This document shows, piece by piece, positions 40,626 through 49,080 of a stretch of 64,000 bases of DNA. Positions within the stretch are counted from its first letter, which is position 1. Each line of letters begins with the position of its first letter. Where the stretch lies: NCBI RefSeq assembly GCF_030408035.1, contig NZ_JASDCF010000002.1:209692-273691 (forward strand), read 5' to 3'. The notes below the pieces were generated by a model that was given only the letters and a program-made list of their open reading frames with translations, made no database searches and was not told where the DNA came from. This DNA is from Psychrobacter sp. APC 3426. GTDB lineage: Bacteria > Pseudomonadota > Gammaproteobacteria > Pseudomonadales > Moraxellaceae. Both the position numbers and the translations under genes were made by a program.

Positions 40626-41035
40626 GCAATAAATCAGTTCAGTTTTAAACTGAGATAAATGCTAAAAAAGCGATCCATAATGGGTCGCTTTTTTTTGCCT
40701 AATTTTTTGATTGAAAGAAATCTAGTGAAATGGAATGGTCGAAAAGCAATCAAGTATATCCCCATTAATTTATTTTAAACAAACTTTAGTTTATTAAAGT
40801 AATAATAATGATAAGTACAAATATTCATAAGTAAAACAATTGTTTATATAAGTATAGGGAAATTAAGTCTATCAATAACCGCACGTAAAATTAAATTTAT
40901 TAAATATTGTTTTACTATAAAAAAGTAACTATTATCGAAAGTAGGACACTGTTTGATTAATCTAAAACCGCAAGAATTACTGTTGCTTTTATTTTAAAAA
41001 AACAGCTAAACAACCAGGACGTTTGGAGAGATAAT
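40626..41035. other. AT-rich gap between FadL copies 1 and 2
   Basis: 410 bases: a terminator at 40664-40696, then an AT-rich leader that should hold the promoter of copy 2. The SD context GTTTGGAGAGATA matches that of copy 1, so the upstream region was partly duplicated. No gene seen. Confidence 0.5.
40664..40696 (+). terminator. Terminator after FadL copy 1
   Basis: Stem AAAAAAGCGAtCC/GGgTCGCTTTTTT with a short loop and T8 run. Confidence 0.9.
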
Positions 41036-42430
41036 ATGCGCGCTACCTTTCACTTAAAAACCCTCGCGGTAGCTGTGGCTACCATTTCTGTGGCCACCAT
41101 GAGTCATGCTGCAGGTCTCGATCGTTCAGGTCAGGACGTAACAGCTTTCTTTCAGGATGGTACCTATGCAGAAGCCGTTTATACTTACATCGATGCCGAT
41201 GTCAGTGGCTATGATAGTGCCAATGGCAATCCACTGAATAATGACTATATACGCGGTGACAAAACAGGGGATATCGCTGAATCTTATGACTTTTTTCGCT
41301 ACGGCGTAAAAGCTGATATTAATGACACTTTTAGTATTGGTGTGTTATACGATGAGCCTTTTGGCGCCTCTGCTGAATACATAGAAAGTAACTTCGTAGC
41401 GCAAAATGATATAAATGCGAGCGTTGAGTCAATTACCGCTGGTCAGTTCACGGATTTTAATACAGCAAAAGCCACCTTAGATAATTTGGTCGCTGCTGGT
41501 GACGCATTGCCCCCCGAGCTCGCAGCCGATAGAGATCGCTTAGCATTGGGGCTGGGAATTGTCGCTGCTGAAGCCGCCACCGCTGGCGATACTACTAAAG
41601 TAGAAGTCAGAAGTAACAATTTAACCGCCATACTTGGCATGAAACTCGGTGAGAATAAAAACTTCCAGATTTATGGTGGTCCAGTTGCTCAACGTATTGA
41701 AGCGGAAACCAGATTGCGCGGTACGGCCTATGGCCCAGCTAGCGGCTATACCTCTCGTACCAGCCCTGATACAGACTATGGGTATTTGGCCGGTATTGCT
41801 TATAGTAAGCCCGAAATTGCTCTGAAAGCAGCATTGACTTACCGCTCTGAGATTGAGCACAGCTCACAAACGTTTGAGCAATATCCATTAGCGCCAGCAT
41901 TAAGTGCGGGAGCTCTGCCGAGCAGTCGCAACAGTACTATTGAGACTACCACTCCTAAATCAGTCAATTTCGATTTTCAGACAGGGATTAATCCAACGAC
42001 TTTGGCCACTGCCAAGGTACGTTGGGTGCCATGGAGTGACTTTTCCATTGTCCCATCATTGTATACAGATGCCACGAAGAGTAGATTTCCTGGTGGTTTA
42101 GCCTTGGTAGATTATGATGATGACCAGTGGCAAGTAGAGGTTGGTATGGCGAAACGTGTCGCACCAGCTCTAGCTGTGAGTGGTACGGTGGGATGGGACA
42201 GTGGCGCTGGTAATCCTACGACATCATTAGGGCCAATTGAGGGCTACTACAGTGTCGGTTTAGGGGCCAAGTACAATGTGACCCCTGAATGGGCGGTATC
42301 AGCTGGTGGCAAATATTTATGGTTCGGTGATGCTAAAGGTCGATTGCCAACGGGAAAAATTGTTGGGGATTTCGATGATAATAATGGCTATATCGTGGGC
42401 GTGAAGCTTTCTTACCAAAATACCAAATAA
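41036..42430 (+). CDS. FadL/OmpP1-type outer-membrane transporter, copy 2
   Basis: 464 residues, same length as copy 1 and highly similar from the signal peptide (MRATFHLKTLAVAVA) through AAGLDRSGQDVTAF to the last strand (GVKLSYQNTK). Differences cluster in one region, about residues 100-190, which in FadL-type porins corresponds to extracellular loops and hatch-proximal loops. This suggests different ligand preference or phage/antigen pressure. SD GGAGAG before the ATG; own terminator. Confidence 0.9.
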   Translation: MRATFHLKTLAVAVATISVATMSHAAGLDRSGQDVTAFFQDGTYAEAVYTYIDADVSGYDSANGNPLNNDYIRGDKTGDIAESYDFFRYGVKADINDTFSIGVLYDEPFGASAEYIESNFVAQNDINASVESITAGQFTDFNTAKATLDNLVAAGDALPPELAADRDRLALGLGIVAAEAATAGDTTKVEVRSNNLTAILGMKLGENKNFQIYGGPVAQRIEAETRLRGTAYGPASGYTSRTSPDTDYGYLAGIAYSKPEIALKAALTYRSEIEHSSQTFEQYPLAPALSAGALPSSRNSTIETTTPKSVNFDFQTGINPTTLATAKVRWVPWSDFSIVPSLYTDATKSRFPGGLALVDYDDDQWQVEVGMAKRVAPALAVSGTVGWDSGAGNPTTSLGPIEGYYSVGLGAKYNVTPEWAVSAGGKYLWFGDAKGRLPTGKIVGDFDDNNGYIVGVKLSYQNTK

Positions 42431-42935
42431 CAAGAGAGTACTCGCTAGTCAGTGAACAGTTGTTTTAACTATTAGTGTTTTATTTTTAATAACAAAAAGC
42501 AGCCCATTGTGGCTGCTTTTTTTGGGGGGATTAGTAAAATAGAAAATAGTGTTAATAATCAATGCTATATATGCAATTTTTTGGACGAATACTTAAAGTG
42601 ATTGCTGTTTTCGCTGAAGAGTATGTACAGCCACATACTAGATGATTGTAATCATTATTATAATTTGATTGACATAAATCTATCTTTATAAAAAGCTTAA
42701 AAGGGTGTTGCTATAGTGCTGAACTTTAATTATGATACTGAAATCAGTTACGTTGTCTTACATAGTGGTAATGTCTGATAACAATGAAAGTAAGGTCGTG
42801 TAAGCGATGATTACCTTCGATAGTAAATAATTAAGTCGTTTGGCAAAGGATTGCACAGCATCAGCTGAAGTTACTGATATGACTCATATCATAACAAAGC
42901 TATTTGCCAGTTATTTTATTCATGGAGGATATCCA
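42431..42935. other. Gap between FadL copies 2 and 3
   Basis: 505 bases with a terminator at 42494-42523 and the presumed promoter of copy 3. The reading frame of copy 3 stays open back to a TTG at 42840, but that stretch lacks family similarity. No other gene seen. Confidence 0.5.
42494..42523 (+). terminator. Terminator after FadL copy 2
   Basis: Stem AAAAAGCAGCC/GGCTGCTTTTT with a six-base loop and T7 run. Confidence 0.92.
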
Positions 42936-44324
42936 GTGTCTCAAAAGTTCCCTATCTCTAAGCTCACCCTCGCTCTTATCACCTTATCAGCTGCATCATT
43001 GACGCAGGCTGCTGGTCTTGATCGTTCAGGTCAAGAAATCAAAGGCTTCTTTAACCCTGGTACTTATGCAGAAGTTGATTTTGCTTATATCGATACCAAA
43101 GTATCTGCCCATGATAATGCCGGTGCTATTCGCACATCTCCAACGACAGAAATTCGTAATGGTATTACTTCTGACGAAGCTTCATACGAAAAAGGCGTGT
43201 CAACTGGCAACGCTACGCCAGACTCATATACCTTTATGCGTTATGGTGTAAAAACGGATGTCAATGAAAATATCAGTATTGGTGTTTTCTATGATGAGCC
43301 TTTCGGTGCAGAAGTTGAATACTCTGGTGATAACACTTTTGTCTCCAAAGCAGGTAAAGATACGATAGCTGATTCATCGACTGGAACGTCTGTACCTAAT
43401 GAGACCATTAACTCTTCAGTATTAGATCCAAACTACGATAAAAACACCAATGTCAGTGTGCATACTGAGACATGGACAGGTTTGGTTGGCTTTAAGTCTA
43501 ATGGCTTCCAAGTCTATGGCGGTCCAGTCATGCAAAAAGTGAAAGCCGACGTACATCTACGAGGTCAAGCATATGGTCCATTAACTGGCTATGATGCCAA
43601 TGTCAACAGTGACACTGATTATGGTTGGGTAGCAGGTCTTGCCTACAGTAAGCCTGAAATTGCCTTGAATGCTGCGCTAACCTATCGCTCTGAGATTGAT
43701 CACAAAACTCCAGTTGGTGAAAGAGTACCACTATTAGGGTCACCTCTAAGAGATACAGCATTAGGCAAGCTTGGAATTGATCCAAACTCTGCGCTTGGTC
43801 AATCAATCGGTGAATATGCCACCACTGATGCGACGGTAACCACCCCTGAATCTGTTAACCTAAATATTCAAACAGGTTTAAGTGAAAAGTATCAGCTACT
43901 AGGTACAGTAGATGTGCGTTGGGTACCATGGAGCGATTTTACCATCGTACCACCTTTATATAATGCTTACTCTAAGGCTGCTGTTCCAGAAGGCCTTCCA
44001 TTACTTTCTTATGAAAAAGACCAGTGGAAAGTTGATGTTGGCTTAGCGAAGCGTTTTAATGAAAAGCTGGCCGGTTCAGTGGTTGTCGGCTATGACTCTG
44101 GCGCAGGTGATCCTGTGAGTTCATTGGGTACTATCGAAGGTTACTATAGTTTAGGTGGTGGTGTGAAATATAACGTTACTCCTGAATGGGCAGTATCAGT
44201 CGGTGGCAAATACCTTAAGTTCGGTGATGCCACTGGACAATTACCTAATGGCAGTATCGTTAGTAAAGCCGAAGACAACGATGGCTATATCGCTGGTGTG
44301 AAGCTGTCTTACCAAAGCCAGTAA
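42936..44324 (+). CDS. FadL/OmpP1-type outer-membrane transporter, copy 3
   Basis: Third paralogue, more diverged. GTG at 42936 has GGAGG at 42924-42928 and gives a proper signal peptide (SKLTLALITLSAASLTQA) before AAGLDRSGQEIKGFF, so it is preferred over the TTG at 42840. 462 residues. It keeps MRYGVKTDVNENISIGVFYD, YGGPVMQKVKADVHLRG and VRWVPWSDFTIVPPL. The variable region contains different loop sequences from copies 1 and 2. It ends 304 bases before the first giant lipoprotein without a clear terminator, so read-through is possible. Confidence 0.9.
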   Translation: MSQKFPISKLTLALITLSAASLTQAAGLDRSGQEIKGFFNPGTYAEVDFAYIDTKVSAHDNAGAIRTSPTTEIRNGITSDEASYEKGVSTGNATPDSYTFMRYGVKTDVNENISIGVFYDEPFGAEVEYSGDNTFVSKAGKDTIADSSTGTSVPNETINSSVLDPNYDKNTNVSVHTETWTGLVGFKSNGFQVYGGPVMQKVKADVHLRGQAYGPLTGYDANVNSDTDYGWVAGLAYSKPEIALNAALTYRSEIDHKTPVGERVPLLGSPLRDTALGKLGIDPNSALGQSIGEYATTDATVTTPESVNLNIQTGLSEKYQLLGTVDVRWVPWSDFTIVPPLYNAYSKAAVPEGLPLLSYEKDQWKVDVGLAKRFNEKLAGSVVVGYDSGAGDPVSSLGTIEGYYSLGGGVKYNVTPEWAVSVGGKYLKFGDATGQLPNGSIVSKAEDNDGYIAGVKLSYQSQ

Positions 44325-44365
44325 TCTATTGATTTAACAGTCTATGTTCAAATGATTTTTTAAAG

Positions 44366-44395
44366 GACTTATCTGACTAGAGGGTTAGATAAGTC
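44366..44395 (+). other. Hairpin without T-tract downstream of FadL copy 3
   Basis: Perfect nine-base-pair stem GACTTATCT/AGATAAGTC around a 12-base loop, followed by ACATAAAC rather than a T-run. Could stabilise the fadL3 mRNA end or lie in the leader of the lipoprotein gene. Confidence 0.4.
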
Positions 44396-44613
44396 ACATA
44401 AACTAATATCACCCTATTGGGTGCTACGTTAATATTTACATAAATATGTAACAACGCTCAGATGAACGTTTGCGTCATATTTAATAAACAGCTGTTAGCT
44501 GTTATAAATTGACTTTGTAAACTAAATTTGATTATCTATATAGCTTGCCTAAATACTAATTTTATTATTAGTAGATAAAGGAATATCTATCAATCATCCA
44601 TGGAGGAAGACGA

Positions 44614-47600
44614 ATGTCACCTAACCGTCATTCAATCTCAGCTGTATCGACAGCTAAAAAACTAAAAACCCCACTTAAAGCCAGTGCTGTTCTTTTGACA
44701 TCAATGATTCTGGCCGCCTGTAATACAACTGATGAGCCTTCTTATAATCTTGATGATATCTTTAGTCCAATACCTGGTGCTACCGATAAGCAGCTAGAAG
44801 AAGCGAAAGCTGAAGCCGAAAAAGCGAAACAGGAAGCTCAAAAGGCGAAAGAAGAAGCTGAAAAAGCAAAAAAAGAGGCTGCTGAGCAAATAGCTGCTGC
44901 TGAAAAAGCAGCTGAAGAGAAGGCTGCATCAGCCATTAAGGCAAAAGAAGAAGCTGAAGCTGCTGCTGCCGCTGCTGAAAAAGCAAAGGCAGATGCCATA
45001 AAAGCAAAAGAAGAGGCTGAACAAGCATTAGAGGATGCATTAGCAGCTGGTGGTGGTTCAGAAGCACTTCAAAAAGAGGCGGACCGCAAGGCAAAATTAG
45101 CAGAAGAAGCTGAAGCTGCTGCCGACGCAGCTGAAGCTGCCGCTAATACTGCCCAGCAAGAAGCAGAGGCAGAAGCGACTGCAGCTGCAGCAGCACAACA
45201 AGCTGCGCAAGATGCAGCATCAGCCGCTGAAATTAAAAACGCGCCTCAAACTACTAAGTCAGGCGTCCAGCACATCAGCATTAATGCCACTGGAATAGGT
45301 CAAGGTATGCTGACCACCACCACACGTGACTTCAACATCACCGATGAGACTGAGGTTGACGCTCGTGCAGACACAGCTTCAGGTGGCTTGGTTTCTGATC
45401 CTGTAACGTTAAAAATAAGCGGTGATAGCGATGCAGAAGTAGCAGGCTCTAACGGCTTCAAATCGTTTGAAAATACCACCAAAGTTGTCACAGAAACATT
45501 GGGTGAGCAAGACTTAGTCTATACCTCAACCTACAAAGATTTTAACGATGATTTAAGAGTTGCTCATATTGATGGTGCAGCTGCTGGTCTGCTGCCAGTC
45601 AATGGTGTCGCCGTAGTAGGTAATGCGACTGAAGCTGCTAATGTGCCAACAGAAGGTAAAGTGGGCTACACAGGTGAAGCAACTTATCGTGCATTGGGCA
45701 CAGACAGCAAGGTTGAGTTTGGGTCTTCAGTATTCACGGCTGACTTTGTGGCCAAAAATGTAAAAGGCGACTTAACCTTTAGTGATAAAAAAATTGGTCT
45801 AGAAGGAGCTATAGACGGTAATAAGTTCTCAGGAACTAAAGATGGCTATAACGCTGATGGTGGTTTCTACGGTGGTGATGCTCAATACTTAGGTGGTGTT
45901 TACGAAGGTAAAGGCGCTCAAGGTACTTATGGCGCCAAGAGTGACAATCAAACCGCAGCAGAAAAAGCTGCTAAAGATACAAAAGCGCAAGCAGAAGCTG
46001 CTGAAAAAACGCTAGCCGCTGCCCAAGCAGAAGCGGCGGAAGCTCAAGCTGTTGCAGAACAAGCTCAAGCTGATGCAGCTAAAGCGAAAGAAGCTGCCGA
46101 AAAAGCACAAGAAGCGGCTGATAACGCTGGCAGTGGCGGCGATGATCAAGCACTGCAAGATGCTCTAGACAGAGCAGAAGCAGCAGAAGCAGCGGCGAAG
46201 AAAGCTAAAGAAGACGCAGATGCAGCTATCCAAGCAGCAGCAGATAAAGCGCAAGAAGAAGTTAAAGCGGCACAAGATAAAGTAACAGCGGCTCAATCAG
46301 AAGCGACTGCAGCTAAAGCGAGCGCAGCAGCAGCTGTAGCCGCAGCAGAAGCAGCTGAAAAAGATGCCGCTGCTAAAATCGCCGCAGCAGAGTCAGCCGC
46401 AGCAGAAGATGTAGCAGAAGCTGAAAAATTGGCAGAAGAAGCCAAAGTAGAAGCTGAAGAAGCCAGAGCTGCTCAGGCTCAAGCTGAAAAAGAAGCACAA
46501 AATGCAGAAGACAGAGCAACTGCAGCAGCTGAAGCACAAACAGCAGCTGAAAAGAAAGCTCAAGAGCTGCAAGAGCAGTTAGATGCGTTAACGCCAAAAT
46601 TTGAGTCTGCAGCTGAAGCTGAGCAATCAGGTGTACAGCATTTATCTGTCGATGCAAGTGCATTGCAGGTAGGCGTCAAAACAACCACAACCCGTGACTT
46701 TGAAATCCGTAGTACCTCAGATGTCGATGCTCGTGCTGATTTGGCGCTTACAGGTGTTCTTCCAGGGCCTATAACCATTCAGGTGTCAGGTGACAATGAT
46801 GCTGAAACGGAAAATGGCTTCAAAGCTTATGAAGGCACTGGAAACGTAACTGGTGAAGGTGATTTGGCTTACATTGCAACCTATAAAGACTTTGGTGCTA
46901 ACGGTGAGATGCGTATTGCCCATATAGATGGCACAGCAGCCAATGGCGCTGTACCTGTAGATGGTGTGGCTGTAGTGGGTAATAAGACAGCAACGCTACC
47001 ATCCGAAGGTACGTTTGACTATGCTGGTGATGCCACCAATCGTAAAGTTGGTGTAGACAATGCGATTGAATACGGTAGCTCTGAGTTCACGGCTGACTTT
47101 GTTGCTAGTAAAGTTGATGGCACACTAAAATTCGCTCAAGCTGGTGAAATTGGGCTATCAGCAGATATCACTGGTAATGAGTTCTCTGGTGCTGCAGCTG
47201 ATGATACTGGCTATAACACAGAAGGTGCTTTCTACGGTAAAGATGCTAACTTCATCGGTGGTATCTACGAAGGTAACGGTTCACAAGGTACCTTTGGTGC
47301 GGAGAAAGATGGTACAGCCGCTAATCCAGTTGAGCCAGCACCAGTTGAGCCAACTGATCCTGCTGACACAAACATAACCGGCTTTCAATCGACGGCATTA
47401 AGTAGTAAAGAGCGTGAACTACCATTTGGTCAAGGTCAATTAGATTCAGCAATTGGTTATTCAGCAATTCGAGGTGATAAAGACACTTGGTCTGGTGACC
47501 AATCTGATGTTGCTGCCGATGGAACGCTTCCTGCCGATAAAGTATTAGATACTGGTGATAACTTCACTGCATTTGATACATTGTCGTTGCGTGCTGACAT

Positions 47601-48306
47601 GGTTAAGCCGCAGTCTGTACAACAAGCGCTTACGGTAAATCCAAAACAGGAAGGGGTAGGTACCGTAGGTGTTGAAGCAGGTAAGGGTACTTTCAACCCA
47701 GACTTTAAGTACAATGCTGTTTATGAAAGCTTCGGCACACAAATGCAGACAGGTCATGTTTATGGTTTTATAAACTCAGGTGTTGCCGGTGATGTATCTA
47801 GAGTAGCTAACGTTTATGTTCAAGGGAACCTAACCAGTCAAGCTTATATGGACTATCTCTCTGAGGTGAATGACGGTAAAGCTCAATATAGTGGCATTGG
47901 TACGGCCACCTATATCGAAAACATTCATTTAGACGATTTTGGAACCACTGTTTCAGGAGCTAACTGGGCTGCTACTCCTACAGAAGGCGCGATCACAGCA
48001 CCGGTCAAAGGTGATGCCGCCTTTAATGTTGACTTTGTTAATAGTAAGTTAGAAGGTACGTTATCATTTGATGCTGGTGATTATAAATATATGCCAGCTA
48101 ACAATGAAATCAAAATCGAAGCCGATATTACAGGTAACACCTTTGCAGGTAACAACGGCATCGACACTGCTGGTGGGTTCTATGGTGATAAGGCAGAGTT
48201 CTTGGGTGGTATTTACCAAGATGCAGGTGATGTAGCTGGTGGTAAAGGTGCAGGCGCTGGAACAGGAACTAAGTTTCAAGGTACCTTTGGAGCTGAAAAG
48301 CAATAA
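44614..48306 (+). CDS. Giant multi-barrel surface lipoprotein 1 (TbpB-like domains with coiled coils)
   Basis: 1230-residue lipoprotein: lipobox ILAAC with Cys36 and a short linker, Ala/Lys/Glu coiled coil 1 (about 48-205), TbpB-like barrel 1 (about 212-443), coiled coil 2 (about 447-665), barrel 2 (about 670-897), a Pro/Glu linker, barrel 3 (about 918-1230). Each barrel closes with the TbpB-type pattern GGFYG-x-A-x-LGGIY then GTFGAEK or GTYGAK. SD GGAGGA precedes the ATG. TbpB-type barrels occur in surface lipoproteins flipped by Slam; the slam-like gene downstream makes this a likely substrate. No transferrin- or haemoglobin-receptor gene is near. Ligand unknown. Confidence 0.85.
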   Translation: MSPNRHSISAVSTAKKLKTPLKASAVLLTSMILAACNTTDEPSYNLDDIFSPIPGATDKQLEEAKAEAEKAKQEAQKAKEEAEKAKKEAAEQIAAAEKAAEEKAASAIKAKEEAEAAAAAAEKAKADAIKAKEEAEQALEDALAAGGGSEALQKEADRKAKLAEEAEAAADAAEAAANTAQQEAEAEATAAAAAQQAAQDAASAAEIKNAPQTTKSGVQHISINATGIGQGMLTTTTRDFNITDETEVDARADTASGGLVSDPVTLKISGDSDAEVAGSNGFKSFENTTKVVTETLGEQDLVYTSTYKDFNDDLRVAHIDGAAAGLLPVNGVAVVGNATEAANVPTEGKVGYTGEATYRALGTDSKVEFGSSVFTADFVAKNVKGDLTFSDKKIGLEGAIDGNKFSGTKDGYNADGGFYGGDAQYLGGVYEGKGAQGTYGAKSDNQTAAEKAAKDTKAQAEAAEKTLAAAQAEAAEAQAVAEQAQADAAKAKEAAEKAQEAADNAGSGGDDQALQDALDRAEAAEAAAKKAKEDADAAIQAAADKAQEEVKAAQDKVTAAQSEATAAKASAAAAVAAAEAAEKDAAAKIAAAESAAAEDVAEAEKLAEEAKVEAEEARAAQAQAEKEAQNAEDRATAAAEAQTAAEKKAQELQEQLDALTPKFESAAEAEQSGVQHLSVDASALQVGVKTTTTRDFEIRSTSDVDARADLALTGVLPGPITIQVSGDNDAETENGFKAYEGTGNVTGEGDLAYIATYKDFGANGEMRIAHIDGTAANGAVPVDGVAVVGNKTATLPSEGTFDYAGDATNRKVGVDNAIEYGSSEFTADFVASKVDGTLKFAQAGEIGLSADITGNEFSGAAADDTGYNTEGAFYGKDANFIGGIYEGNGSQGTFGAEKDGTAANPVEPAPVEPTDPADTNITGFQSTALSSKERELPFGQGQLDSAIGYSAIRGDKDTWSGDQSDVAADGTLPADKVLDTGDNFTAFDTLSLRADMVKPQSVQQALTVNPKQEGVGTVGVEAGKGTFNPDFKYNAVYESFGTQMQTGHVYGFINSGVAGDVSRVANVYVQGNLTSQAYMDYLSEVNDGKAQYSGIGTATYIENIHLDDFGTTVSGANWAATPTEGAITAPVKGDAAFNVDFVNSKLEGTLSFDAGDYKYMPANNEIKIEADITGNTFAGNNGIDTAGGFYGDKAEFLGGIYQDAGDVAGGKGAGAGTGTKFQGTFGAEKQ

Positions 48307-49080
48307 TTTAGTCTGATAGTTTATAAGATAAAAAAGGCACCTTAGGGTGCCTTTTTTTTATGCTTTAAAATGAGTGTCAGACACTTAGCCAAGGCGCTAA
48401 GTGAGTTATTAGAATAAAAAGATTACAGTCAATATAATTGAGAACTATTGTTTGTCTGGTTGGTCAGGTTTATTTGCGTAAAGTATGAATATTTTGCCAA
48501 ATTTGAATCTTGAGCAATATAATTTTGTTAAATATGAGAATTGATGGCAATTTTTAAGGAGTTATAAATCGAATTAATAAAATAGAAATGTAAATTATAA
48601 ATCCTTATAATTTTTTATAGTAAAATTTTTAATTACAAATTATAGGTTAATAATCATAATAGGCAATAAGCTATTTCTCTTGGAAGAGTTTTTAACAATA
48701 TATTATATTAGAAATGTTTAATACACTAGTTAAATTGCTGATATAAATACTGTTATTGATAAGGATGTTGCAAGATTAAGTAGTATACATGAGGATTCTA
48801 CATTGAGATGTTAAGGATTGTTTGTTACGTAATTTTTTAATTACAAAAGGTTGGGTTTTTATATATGAGTAATTTTTAGAATGAAAATAGTAATAGGTAG
48901 TATTGAATAGATTTATATGTAGAAAGTATTTAGTAACCAAAAGTTACGAATGATGATATCAAATTTATAATCATTGACTTTTTGTTGCGAATTTGTTTAT
49001 CTATGCAAGGCACTGGATAAATGTTGTGCTTAAAGGAATAAGTACCGGAATATTATCAATTCTTCATGGAGGAAGACCGA
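48307..49080. other. Very AT-rich gap between the two giant lipoprotein genes
   Basis: About 770 bases. After the terminator at 48331-48359 the sequence is strikingly A/T-rich with no coding frame. The last 30 bases repeat the leader of the first lipoprotein gene (TTCATGGAGGAAGACCGAATG compared with ATCCATGGAGGAAGACGAATG, each partly shown). It should contain the second gene's promoter. Confidence 0.55.
48331..48359 (+). terminator. Terminator after lipoprotein gene 1
   Basis: Stem AAAAAAGGCACC/GGTGCCTTTTTT with loop TTAG and T8 run. Confidence 0.93.

Noticed and set aside
42840..42935. Upstream TTG start for FadL copy 3
   Set aside because: The added 32 residues have no family similarity and would displace the signal peptide; the GTG at 42936 has a strong SD.
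44366..44395. Hairpin after FadL copy 3 considered as a terminator
   Set aside because: No T-tract follows the stem on either strand that would fit intrinsic termination.
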